This document shows positions 1 to 5,957 of a stretch of 8,205 nucleotides of DNA, one piece after another (the stretch's first letter is position 1; the number at the start of each line of letters is the position of its first letter). The notes below the pieces were generated by a model that made no database searches, was not told the origin of the DNA, and saw only the letters and a list, made by a program, of their open reading frames with translations. A program made the translations under genes and the position numbers. Origin of the DNA: an uncultured Clostridia bacterium (lineage in GTDB: Bacteria; Bacillota_A; Clostridia; Oscillospirales; Oscillospiraceae); NCBI GenBank assembly GCA_947307375.1, contig CAMZIX010000058.1, positions 1 to 8,205 of the forward strand, given 5' to 3'.

Positions 1-808
1 TGTCGTCCCAGCCGTGCTCGTCGTCGCCGATCAGCAGGCGCTTCGGGTCGGTGGAGAGGGTGGTCTTGCCGGTGCCGGACAGGCCGAAGAAGATGGCGGT
101 GTTCTCGCCCTTCATGTCGGTGTTGGCGGAGCAGTGCATCGCGGCGATGCCCTTGAGCGGCAGGTAGTAGTTCATCATCGAGAACATGCCCTTCTTCATC
201 TCGCCGCCGTACCAGGTGTTGATGATGACCTGCTCACGGCTGGTGACGTTGAAGGCCACGACCGTCTCGGAGTTCAGACCCAGCTCCTTGTAGTTGGTGC
301 AGCGGGCCTTGGACGCGGTGTAGACCACGAAGTCGGGCTCGAAGCTCTCGAGCTCCTCCTCGCTGGGCTTGATGAACATGTTGCGCACAAAGTGGGCCTG
401 CCAGGCGACCTCCATGATGAAGCGGATCGCCATGCGGGTGTCCTTGTTGGCGCCGCAGAAGGCGTCGACCACATAGAGCTTCTTGTTGCACAGCTCGTCC
501 TTCGCGAGCTTTTTGACCACCTCCCAGGTCTCCTGCGTCATGGGATGGTTGTCGTTCTTGTAGCCCTCCGTCGTCCACCAGACGGTGTCCTTCGAGGTCT
601 CGTCCATGACGATGTACTTGTCCTTGGGGGAGCGGCCGGTGTATACGCCGGTCATGACGTTGACGGCGCCGAGCTCGGTCAGAACGCCCTTGTCAAAGCC
701 CTCCAGGCCGGGCTCCATCTCATCGCAGAACAGCTGCTCATAGCTGGGGTTGTGGATGATCTCGGTCGTGCCGGTGATGCCGTATTTGGTCAAATCGATC
801 AGAGACAT
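1..808 (-). CDS. pckA: Phosphoenolpyruvate carboxykinase (ATP), N-terminal half, cut by window edge
   Basis: The enzyme catalyses the reversible reaction oxaloacetate + ATP = PEP + CO2 + ADP in the cytosol, linking C4 acids to glycolysis/gluconeogenesis. 269 codons are present, about half of the usual length near 535. Visible motifs are the substrate-binding TGRSPKDK at residues 57-64 (R59 matching the conserved oxaloacetate-binding arginine), [10 protein letters not shown], the P-loop GLSGTGKTT at 242-250, and the metal-binding GDDEHGWDD just before the edge. These are diagnostic of the ATP-dependent family rather than the GTP family. The ATG at 806-808 begins [11 protein letters not shown] and has AGAGGT at 819-824, ten bases upstream. 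The gene has its own promoter (844-872) and is separated from the upstream minus-strand gene by a terminator, so it is probably transcribed alone or as the first gene of a unit running off the left edge. In fermenters it often works towards oxaloacetate, making ATP; the direction here cannot be told from sequence. Confidence 0.97.
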   Translation of the reverse strand, partial: MSLIDLTKYGITGTTEIIHNPSYEQLFCDEMEPGLEGFDKGVLTELGAVNVMTGVYTGRSPKDKYIVMDETSKDTVWWTTEGYKNDNHPMTQETWEVVKKLAKDELCNKKLYVVDAFCGANKDTRMAIRFIMEVAWQAHFVRNMFIKPSEEELESFEPDFVVYTASKARCTNYKELGLNSETVVAFNVTSREQVIINTWYGGEMKKGMFSMMNYYLPLKGIAAMHCSANTDMKGENTAIFFGLSGTGKTTLSTDPKRLLIGDDEHGWDD

Positions 809-843
809 GGGTACAATTACCTCTTTTCTCAAAAGATAGTAAT

Positions 844-872
844 ATCATAGCACAAGAAGCCGCCTGCGTCAA
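844..872 (-). promoter_or_regulatory. Sigma-A promoter of pckA
   Basis: Read on the minus strand, -35 TTGACG (867-872), a 17-bp spacer and -10 TATGAT (844-849). The -10 is preceded by TGC, giving an extended -10. The expected start near 837 leaves a leader of about 30 nt to the ATG at 808. No operator or attenuator is evident in the short leader. Confidence 0.88.
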
Positions 873-898
873 TCGCGGGCGCGGCGCTTTCCGCGCAG

Positions 899-938
899 AA
901 AAAGGCCGGGGATCGACGGATCCCCGGTCAGATTTTTT
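899..938 (-). terminator. Rho-independent terminator, bidirectional
   Basis: A perfect 9-bp stem, CCGGGGATC (906-914) and its complement (919-927), with loop GACG, is extended by a G-T and a G-C pair. On the minus strand it is followed by TTTTT (899-903), so it ends the secreted-protein gene whose stop is at 964-966. On the plus strand it is followed by TTTTTT (933-938) and could also block antisense transcription. Confidence 0.9.
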
Positions 939-963
939 ATGATTCAAAGGGCGCGGACGCCGG

Positions 964-2355
964 TCAGAACAGGTCGATGTCATCCGCCCCCGGCACGATC
1001 GTGAAGCAGTGCTCCAGCAGCGGCAGCCGGTGTTCCTCCCGCTGGAGGCTCAGGCCGTCCGTGCTGCGGGCCAGCGCAAGCGTGCAGGAGAGCCGCAGAC
1101 AGTATGTGCCCTCGCGCAGGGCGGCAAAGGGCAGCGCCTCCGCAAGCGCACTCTCCTCCAGCAGGCAGAAGCAGCGCTCGCCCGGCAGCTCCGCGCTCAG
1201 GATCGGCTCGCCCTGCGGCTCCGCGCCGGCAAAGATCTCGATCCGGATCGAGGAAAAGGCGTTCCCGCCCGCGCTGAGCTTTCCGCCGACGGCCCAGGAC
1301 TCGCCGCGCTCCAGGCACAGCGGCAGGATCTCGTCGCTGAGCGCCAGACCGGTGAACAGCGGCCGCCCCACGGTGCAGTCGGCCGCGTTGACATAGCCCT
1401 CCCGGCCGTCCGCGGTCACGCCCCGGTACCAGTATTCCCCGCGGGTGTTCTGCACCAGCGCGCAGGTCCGGAAGCGCTCGCCGCGGGCCAGGACTTCCGT
1501 TGCGGCGGAGTCGGCGTCGACAGCGGCGCCGCAGGGCAGAGACTGCAGCAGAGCGCCTTCCCTGATCTGGACGGAGCGGCAGCCGGGGAACACGCTGCAG
1601 AAGCTGAGATAGGAGGACCGGTGCGCCTCGAAGGGCAGCGCTTCCTCCGTGCGGTCTACGACCAGCTGATAGACGCCGTGGCTCAGCTTTTTGATGTCGA
1701 GCTCGGCCGCGCCCAGATTGTGCGGCTCAAAGTCCGCGGCACAGGTGTCGAGCATCAGGAAGTTGGACGCGGTCAGCGGCTCGCCGGGCGTCACGCGCTC
1801 GTAGCCGACGATCGCCACATAGTGCTGCTGCGTGCGGCTGCCGTTGACGAGGATCACCACGGGCTTGCCGGCGTTGAGCTCCTCCACCATGCGCTCATAG
1901 ACCTCGCAGGCCTCGGTGAAGTTCAGGCTCTCATAGTCGCCGAGCTCCCAGGAGCACCAGGCGTTGTCCTCATTGGTGCCGAGGTTGAAGTCGCTGTAGG
2001 GCCGGGCTTCCCCGTCCAGCAGCGTGCGGCAGTAGGCCAGAGAGTAGCAGGCGCAGGCCTGACGGCCGCGCTGATGCCCGACCTGCTCCAGGAGCGGTCG
2101 GTCCAGTGCCAGCTGCAGCCAGCCGTATGCGCCGTAGAAGGGGCGCAGCTCCTCCTCCGGAACTCTCCAGTCGGTCCCCTCGCCGGGCAGAACGATCAGC
2201 TCGCCGTCGAGCTCTTCCGCAGAGATCACCAGCTCGTCCTCGCAGTCCTCGACGATCACGATGTCGAGGTCCTCGGCGAGGGCCGACGCGGGCAGCAGGG
2301 AGAAGAGCAGCAGCAGGCCAAGCAGCGCGGCGAGAAAGGGGATCCTTCGTCTCAT
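964..2355 (-). CDS. Secreted C39/papain-like protein with SH3-like domain
   Basis: 463 residues. A signal peptide is clear: Arg-rich start, hydrophobic core at about residues 7-22, and an ALA|E cleavage site near 27-28. Residues 40-70 are acidic. Residues 95-235 look like a C39_2/papain-like cysteine peptidase fold, with a Cys cluster followed by Ser (CACYS, 101-105), HYVAIVGY with H178, and LMLDT with D203, a plausible Cys-His-Asp triad. Residues of about 265-328 resemble a bacterial SH3 domain (ALLQSLPCG...YWYRGV..DGREGYVNAADC). Residues 335-455 form a beta-rich region I do not recognise. The protein is Cys-rich. The ATG at 2353-2355 is chosen because AAGGA (2365-2369) sits 9 bases upstream. 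It is monocistronic, with its own promoter at 2422-2450 and terminator at 899-938. Its likely place is the cell surface or outside; whether it is a peptidase or an inactive binding domain is unknown. Confidence 0.85.
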   Translation of the reverse strand: MRRRIPFLAALLGLLLLFSLLPASALAEDLDIVIVEDCEDELVISAEELDGELIVLPGEGTDWRVPEEELRPFYGAYGWLQLALDRPLLEQVGHQRGRQACACYSLAYCRTLLDGEARPYSDFNLGTNEDNAWCSWELGDYESLNFTEACEVYERMVEELNAGKPVVILVNGSRTQQHYVAIVGYERVTPGEPLTASNFLMLDTCAADFEPHNLGAAELDIKKLSHGVYQLVVDRTEEALPFEAHRSSYLSFCSVFPGCRSVQIREGALLQSLPCGAAVDADSAATEVLARGERFRTCALVQNTRGEYWYRGVTADGREGYVNAADCTVGRPLFTGLALSDEILPLCLERGESWAVGGKLSAGGNAFSSIRIEIFAGAEPQGEPILSAELPGERCFCLLEESALAEALPFAALREGTYCLRLSCTLALARSTDGLSLQREEHRLPLLEHCFTIVPGADDIDLF

Positions 2356-2421
2356 GCGGTACCATCCTTGAGGAAAACGGATCGCTCGGATCCGCGTAAT
2401 AGCTGATATTTTGACTTATAT

Positions 2422-2450
2422 ATTATATCGTACCCGCTTTGAAAGGTCAA
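2422..2450 (-). promoter_or_regulatory. Sigma-A promoter of the secreted-protein gene
   Basis: On the minus strand, -35 TTGACC (2445-2450), a 17-bp spacer and a perfect -10 TATAAT (2422-2427). The AT-rich leader runs from about 2415 to 2356. It is divergent from the promoter at 2485-2514, with 34 bp between the two -35 boxes, so a shared regulator could act on both; no clear operator is seen. Confidence 0.88.
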
Positions 2451-2484
2451 GAGCAAGCTTTTTTGCGAAAAATCGCCGCGGGAT

Positions 2485-2514
2485 TTGACGCTGGGGGGCA
2501 GGCTGTGGTATGAT
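2485..2514 (+). promoter_or_regulatory. Sigma-A promoter of the small-protein/phosphatase/sufCB operon
   Basis: -35 TTGACG (2485-2490), an 18-bp spacer and -10 TATGAT (2509-2514), preceded by TGG as an extended -10. The expected start is near 2521. It therefore rules out the upstream ATG at 2510, which lies inside the -10 box, as start of the first gene. No second promoter was found in the short gaps before the phosphatase, sufC or sufB. Confidence 0.82.
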
Positions 2515-2545
2515 ATGGGAGCTTTTGGAACGGGAGGGATCAGGC

Positions 2546-2794
2546 ATGCCGAAAGTCAAGCTGAGCATTACGGAGAGCCGCTGCCGCGCCGGCCTTTGCC
2601 GGGAGGGCGACAGCTTCCTCGTCGAAGGGCTCTGCCCGCCGCTTTGCATGGAGCTGTGGAACAACGTCTATCCCTACGTCTTCGCCCTTCTCAACGGGGC
2701 GGAGCTCGATCACGGCGAATCGCGCGAGCGCTGCTTTGACGCCGCCTGCCCCGACGGCGGGCGCGTAAAGATCCGCGGCGAGCTCGTGGAATAA
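2546..2794 (+). CDS. TIGR04076-family small Cys-rich protein
   Basis: 82 residues. The pattern of an MPKVK-type start, a middle LCPPLCMELWNNVYPYVFALLNG (no more than the ends are needed: Cys 30 and 34, then YPYVFALLNG at 42-51) and a C-terminal ACPDGGRVKIRGEL matches the TIGR04076 family common in Clostridia, whose function is not known. Six cysteines (13, 18, 30, 34, 63, 68) might bind metal or an Fe-S cluster, which would fit the Fe-S genes downstream; this is only an inference. No signal peptide or membrane segment is seen. The ATG at 2546 is preferred over 2510 because GGGAGGG (2532-2538) lies 7 bases before it and 2510 falls in the promoter. It is the first gene of a four-gene operon, with the phosphatase starting 15 bases after its stop. 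Confidence 0.8.
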   Translation: MPKVKLSITESRCRAGLCREGDSFLVEGLCPPLCMELWNNVYPYVFALLNGAELDHGESRERCFDAACPDGGRVKIRGELVE

Positions 2795-2809
2795 CAGGAG
2801 GGCTGCGCC

Positions 2810-3541
2810 ATGAAGCTGCTGCTGATCCGGCACGGCGACCCGGACTATGAAAACGACAGTCTGACCCCGACCGGTCAGCGGGAGGCCGAGCTGCTCGCCG
2901 GGCGGATCGCTCCCCTGCCGATCCGGGACTATTACGTCTCCACGATGGGCCGCGCGCGCGAGACCGCCGCGCCCACGCTGCGGAAGGCCGGCCGCGAGGC
3001 GATCGCCTGCGACTGGCTGCGCGAGTTCCAGGTGCCGATCGCGCGCCCGGACAAGCACGGCGAGCTCTACCACATTCCCTGGGACTGGCTGCCGCAGGAC
3101 TGGCTGGCCGATCCGATCCTGCTCGACCCCTTCCGCTGGCACGAGCACCCGGTCTTCGCCCGCTCGGAGGTGAAGGCGGCCTACGACCGCGTGATCGCGG
3201 CCTTCGACGCGCTGCTGGCCGAGCACGGCTACGTCCGCGACGGTCTGCTCTACCGCGCCGAGCGTCCGAACACCGATACGCTCGCCTTCTTCTGCCACTT
3301 CGGCCTCAGCTGCGTGCTGATGAGCCGTCTGATGAACTGCTCGCCGATGGTCCTCTGGCAGGGCCTGGCCATGGCGCCCACTTCGGTCACGGTGATCCAT
3401 ACCGAGGAGCGCCGTCCGGGCGTCGCCTGCTTCCGGGCCGCCGCCGTCGGCGATATCTCCCATCTCTCCGCCGCCGGACAGCCGCCCTCCTTCTCCGCCC
3501 GCTTCTGCGAGATCTACGGCAACGGCGAGCGGCAAGACTGA
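2810..3541 (+). CDS. Histidine phosphatase family protein
   Basis: 243 residues. The N-terminal LLIRHG (4-9) carries the nucleophilic His8 with Arg7. The STMGRARET stretch (44-52) gives the second phosphate-binding Arg (R48), and FFCHFG (160-165) gives the second catalytic His163. This is the full catalytic set of the phosphoglycerate mutase-like (2H phosphatase) superfamily, and the length is typical of stand-alone phosphatases. The insert between 70 and 150 is rich in Trp, Pro and Asp and probably forms a substrate lid; the substrate cannot be told. A cofactor-dependent phosphoglycerate mutase is unlikely, because the residues around RHG do not follow the GpmA pattern (RHGxSxWN). The protein is cytosolic, with no signal peptide. 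AGGAGG (2797-2802) lies 7 bases before the ATG. It ends 20 bases before sufC. Confidence 0.9.
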   Translation: MKLLLIRHGDPDYENDSLTPTGQREAELLAGRIAPLPIRDYYVSTMGRARETAAPTLRKAGREAIACDWLREFQVPIARPDKHGELYHIPWDWLPQDWLADPILLDPFRWHEHPVFARSEVKAAYDRVIAAFDALLAEHGYVRDGLLYRAERPNTDTLAFFCHFGLSCVLMSRLMNCSPMVLWQGLAMAPTSVTVIHTEERRPGVACFRAAAVGDISHLSAAGQPPSFSARFCEIYGNGERQD

Positions 3542-3561
3542 ACGAAAACGAGGTAAAAAAC

Positions 3562-4290
3562 ATGCTGGAACTGCAGCATCTGAGCTTCCGCGTCGACGCG
3601 GAGGGCCAGGACAAAGAGATCCTGGACGACGTGAATCTGATCATCCCGAACGGGAAGCTGATCGCCGTCACCGGTCCCAACGGCGGCGGCAAGAGCACCA
3701 CCGCCCGCCTCATCGCCGGCATCGAAAAGCCGACGGCCGGCCGCATCCTGCTCGACGGCGAGGACATCACCGCCCTCGGCGTCACCGAGCGCGCCCGCAA
3801 GGGCATCGCCTTCGCCTTTCAGCAGCCGGTACGCTTCAAGGGCATCAAGGTGCGCGACCTGATCCGTCTGGCCGCCGGCAAGGCCATCAGCGCGGGCGAG
3901 GCCTGCGCCTTCCTGTCCGCGGTCGGCCTCTGCGCGCGCGATTACATCGACCGCGAGGTGAACGCCAGCCTCTCCGGCGGCGAGCTCAAGCGCATCGAGA
4001 TCGCCACCGTTCTGGCGCGCGGCAGCCGGCTCTCCGTCTTCGACGAGCCGGAGGCGGGCATCGACCTCTGGAGCTTCCAGAACCTGATCGAGGTCTTCCA
4101 GAACATGCGCAAGAACATCCGCGACAGCTCCATCGTCATCATCTCCCACCAGGAGCGCATCCTGAACATCGCCGACGAGATCGTGGTGCTCGCGGGCGGC
4201 CGCATCCAGAAGAAGGGCACGAAGGAAGAGGTCCTGCCAGGCCTGCTGAGCAGCGGCGCCGCCGTGCCCAGCTGCCGCGGCGTGGCCTGA
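3562..4290 (+). CDS. sufC: SufC-like Fe-S cluster assembly ATPase
   Basis: 242 residues, close to the usual 245-250 of SufC. All ABC ATPase motifs are present: Walker A GPNGGGKST (38-46), Q-loop FQQP (86-89), signature LSGGELKR (137-144), Walker B with FDEPEAGID (160-168) and the switch His196 in ISHQE. The FDEPEAGIDLWSF variant and the direct link to a short SufB-like gene place it in the SufC branch, and probably in the minimal two-gene type described in anaerobes and archaea as SMS (SmsC). It is thought to drive conformational change in the SufB-type scaffold during cluster assembly in the cytosol. GAGGT (3550-3554) lies 7 bases before the ATG. The stop codon abuts the ribosome binding site of sufB, suggesting translational coupling. 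The last 12 or so residues (SSGAAVPSCRGVA) look like a loose tail. Confidence 0.93.
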   Translation: MLELQHLSFRVDAEGQDKEILDDVNLIIPNGKLIAVTGPNGGGKSTTARLIAGIEKPTAGRILLDGEDITALGVTERARKGIAFAFQQPVRFKGIKVRDLIRLAAGKAISAGEACAFLSAVGLCARDYIDREVNASLSGGELKRIEIATVLARGSRLSVFDEPEAGIDLWSFQNLIEVFQNMRKNIRDSSIVIISHQERILNIADEIVVLAGGRIQKKGTKEEVLPGLLSSGAAVPSCRGVA

Positions 4291-4303
4291 GGAGGTGCGG
4301 CAG

Positions 4304-5230
4304 ATGAAACAGCTTGACAGCATCCAGAAGCGGCTTCTGATGGAGGTCGCCGACCTGCACAGCGTCCCGGAGGGCGCATTCAACATCCGCGCCAACGGCG
4401 AGAGCGCGGCGCGCGCCTCGACGGCCAACATCGAGATCATCCCGAAGGAGGCCGGCAGCGGCATCGACATCCGCATCGCGCCGAACACGAAGAACGAGAG
4501 CGTGCACATCCCCGTCGTGCTGACGAAGACCGGGCTGAAGGAGGTCGTGTACAACGACTTCTACGTCGGAGAAAACGCCGACGTGACGATCGTCGCCGGC
4601 TGCGGCATCGACAACTGCGGTCCGAAGGACGCCGAGCACGACGGCATCCACCGCTTCTACCTCGCCAGGGGCGCCAGGATCCGCTATGTGGAAAAGCACT
4701 ACGGCTCCGGCGACGGCAGCGGCAAGCGCATCCTGAATCCCGGCACCGAGGTCTACATGGAGGAAAACAGCTACGCCGAGATGGAAATGGTGCAGATCAA
4801 GGGCGTGGACGACACGACCCGCACCACGACCGCAGAGCTCGCCGCCGGCGCGAAGCTCGTCGTGCGCGAGCGCCTGATGACCCACGGCGAGCAGCGCGCG
4901 ATCAGCGTTTACGTCGTGCACCTCAACGGCGAGGGCGCAAGCGCCGACGTCGTCTCCCGCTCGGTCGCGCGGGACAAGTCCTATCAGAAGTTCGACGCCA
5001 AGATCGTCGGCAGCGCGCCCTGCAGCGGCCATACCGAGTGCGACTCGATCATCATGGACGAGGGGCGCATCCTCGCCGTGCCCGGTCTGGAGGCCAACCA
5101 CGTGGACGCCGCGCTGGTGCACGAGGCCGCCATCGGCAAGATCGCCGGGGAGCAGCTGATCAAGCTGATGACCCTCGGCCTGACCGAGCAGGAGGCGGAG
5201 GAGCAGATCATCAACGGTTTCCTCTCCTGA
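4304..5230 (+). CDS. sufB: Short SufB/SufD-like Fe-S cluster scaffold
   Basis: 308 residues, well short of E. coli-type SufB (about 495) and typical of the short SufB-like proteins of anaerobes (SmsB). The core beta-helix domain is recognisable, with the C-terminal hallmark PCSGHTECDSIIMDEG at 239-254 (C240, H243, C246) and LVHEAAIGKI at 271-280 (H273, E274), the region that carries conserved cluster-binding residues in SufB. Extra cysteines are C100 and C105. The function is to form a complex with SufC on which Fe-S clusters are built. No SufS, SufU, SufE or NifS-like desulfurase gene is adjacent, so sulfur must come from elsewhere. The ATG at 4304 is chosen over GTG 4295 because GGAGG (4291-4295) lies 8 bases before the ATG and overlaps the GTG. 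It is the last gene of the operon, followed by the terminator 8 bases after the stop. Confidence 0.92.
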   Translation: MKQLDSIQKRLLMEVADLHSVPEGAFNIRANGESAARASTANIEIIPKEAGSGIDIRIAPNTKNESVHIPVVLTKTGLKEVVYNDFYVGENADVTIVAGCGIDNCGPKDAEHDGIHRFYLARGARIRYVEKHYGSGDGSGKRILNPGTEVYMEENSYAEMEMVQIKGVDDTTRTTTAELAAGAKLVVRERLMTHGEQRAISVYVVHLNGEGASADVVSRSVARDKSYQKFDAKIVGSAPCSGHTECDSIIMDEGRILAVPGLEANHVDAALVHEAAIGKIAGEQLIKLMTLGLTEQEAEEQIINGFLS

Positions 5231-5237
5231 AGGTGAA

Positions 5238-5267
5238 AATACCCCGGCCAGATCAGGCCGGGGTATT
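5238..5267. terminator. Bidirectional terminator between sufB and vanZ
   Basis: A perfect 12-bp stem, AATACCCCGGCC (5238-5249) and its complement (5256-5267), with a 6-nt loop AGATCA. A-rich DNA on the left and TATTAATTT on the right give U-rich tails in both directions. It lies between convergent genes: on the plus strand it ends the sufCB operon, and on the minus strand it ends vanZ (stop at 5285-5287). Confidence 0.92.
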
Positions 5268-5269
5268 AA

Positions 5270-5296
5270 TTTACATAATTCGGTTTACATATTATT
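5270..5296. repeat. Left copy of vanZ-flanking repeat
   Basis: TTTACATAATTCGG followed in tandem by TTTACATATTATT, a 14-bp period. Over the first 21 bases it matches the right copy (from 5820) at 18, in the same orientation, with the start points 550 bp apart. It overlaps the last codons and the stop codon of vanZ, so the C-terminal NNNM of that protein is encoded by the repeat. The TTACATAA boxes resemble the XerD half of Firmicutes dif sites as I remember them. Confidence 0.75.
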
Positions 5297-5800
5297 GTTG
5301 CGTTTATTATGCCGGAACAGGGCGGCGCAGAGGAGGAAAAACAGGACGCCGAGGAGCGCGCCGAGGCTGTCGATCATCACGTCGGTGAACCGCGCGGCGC
5401 GCGCCGCGCTGAAGAACTGGTGCAGCTCGTCCGTGACGGCGTAGAGGCTGCCGATCGCCCAGGCCAGCAGCTGCGGACGCCTGACGGCGCGCCAGCGCGA
5501 GACCGCCTGCAGATGCAGGCGCAGCGCGAAGCCCAGCGCGGCAAACTCCAGCAGGTGCGCCGTTTTCCGCACGGCGAAATCCACGCGGAGCAGGAGCGCG
5601 GCACGCTCTGTCGGAGACAGGGCGGCGAAATCCGGAAAGAGCCAGCGGATGAACAGAGAATCCAAGCGGCCGCTGCTGTTGCCGGACTGCTCCCCCGTCT
5701 GCGCGGAGAAATAAAAGATCAGCCCCATGATCAGCAGCACCAGCGCCAGGCTAAGGAGGAGAAAGGGATCCCGCCGCCAGCTCTTTTCTTTGCCGCTCAT
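5285..5800 (-). CDS. VanZ family membrane protein
   Basis: 171 residues. The family core is clear: a first membrane segment at about 13-31 followed by FSAQTGEQS (31-39), FAVRKTAHLLEFAALGFAL (75-93), YAVTDELHQFF (120-130) and RFTDVMIDSLGALLG (137-151), with a final hydrophobic segment to about 162. The usual PGR after the DELHQ motif is replaced by AAR (132-134). VanZ was named from teicoplanin resistance in Tn1546, but most chromosomal members have no proven role in resistance. The ATG at 5798-5800 follows a GGGAGGGGAGGATC leader. The reading frame stays open upstream to 6250, but this start is chosen because of the strong ribosome site and the promoter at 5870-5898. The gene is monocistronic. 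Its 5' leader and its stop codon both carry copies of a direct repeat, making it look like a cassette. Confidence 0.88.
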   Translation of the reverse strand: MSGKEKSWRRDPFLLLSLALVLLIMGLIFYFSAQTGEQSGNSSGRLDSLFIRWLFPDFAALSPTERAALLLRVDFAVRKTAHLLEFAALGFALRLHLQAVSRWRAVRRPQLLAWAIGSLYAVTDELHQFFSAARAARFTDVMIDSLGALLGVLFFLLCAALFRHNKRNNNM

Positions 5801-5819
5801 GATCCTCCCCTCCCTTCGA

Positions 5820-5847
5820 TTTACGTAATTTGGTTTACGTAATATTT
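5820..5847. repeat. Right copy of vanZ-flanking repeat
   Basis: TTTACGTAATTTGG followed by TTTACGTAATATTT, two perfect 8-bp palindromes TTACGTAA with centres 14 bp apart. It lies in the predicted 5' leader of vanZ, between the promoter start point (near 5863) and the ribosome binding site. It may be a recombination site with the left copy, or an operator acting as a roadblock. Confidence 0.75.
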
Positions 5848-5869
5848 CCCTTCGTCTTTCTTCCTGTGA

Positions 5870-5898
5870 ATTATACCCGAAGGGCGGAGAGATGTCAA
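5870..5898 (-). promoter_or_regulatory. Perfect consensus sigma-A promoter of vanZ
   Basis: On the minus strand, -35 TTGACA (5893-5898), a spacer of exactly 17 bp and -10 TATAAT (5870-5875). The start is expected near 5863, giving a leader of about 60 nt that contains the right repeat. It is the strongest-looking promoter in the window, unexpected for a small accessory membrane protein. Confidence 0.9.
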
Positions 5899-5911
5899 AC
5901 GCTCCCTCTGA

Positions 5912-5923
5912 TTTCCCGGGAAA
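5912..5923. other. 12-bp perfect palindrome upstream of the vanZ promoter
   Basis: TTTCCCGGGAAA is perfectly self-complementary and lies 13 bp upstream of the vanZ -35 box, just after the hairpin that ends the tail-gene cluster. It may be an operator or an extra part of the terminator; chance is possible. Confidence 0.3.
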
Positions 5924-5950
5924 ACGCGCGGAGAGCGCGCTCCGCGCGTT
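5921..5950 (-). terminator. Terminator of the tail-gene cluster
   Basis: An 11-bp perfect stem, AACGCGCGGAG (5923-5933) and its complement (5940-5950), with a 6-nt loop. On the minus strand it starts 7 bases after the stop codon of the last gene (5958-5960). The U tract is short (four, 5921-5924, two of them paired), so efficiency is uncertain. Confidence 0.65.
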
Positions 5951-5957
5951 CCGCCGC

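Noticed and set aside
14..850. Long open frame on the plus strand opposite pckA
   Set aside because: It is a GC-rich antisense shadow of a clearly recognisable pckA. Its translation has no family features and is rich in repeated Val, Gly, Leu and His, as expected of a mirror frame.
1009..2406. 465-codon open frame on the plus strand opposite the secreted-protein gene
   Set aside because: The minus strand has signal peptide, promoter, ribosome site and terminator. The plus frame has none, and its composition (Gln, Arg, Ala, Val rich) is that of a mirror frame in GC-rich DNA.
2510..2545. Earlier ATG at 2510 for the TIGR04076 gene
   Set aside because: It overlaps the -10 box, so it would lie upstream of the transcript start. 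The ATG at 2546 has GGGAGGG at the right distance and gives the typical MPKVK start of the family.
2540..3535. 331-codon minus-strand frame opposite the TIGR04076 and phosphatase genes
   Set aside because: The plus strand carries complete family motifs (RHG, FFCHFG) and good ribosome sites. The antisense frame has no recognisable motif.
3514..5122. Two long minus-strand frames (3514-4554 and 4139-5122) opposite sufC and sufB
   Set aside because: sufC and sufB are unambiguous on the plus strand, and the antisense products match no family.
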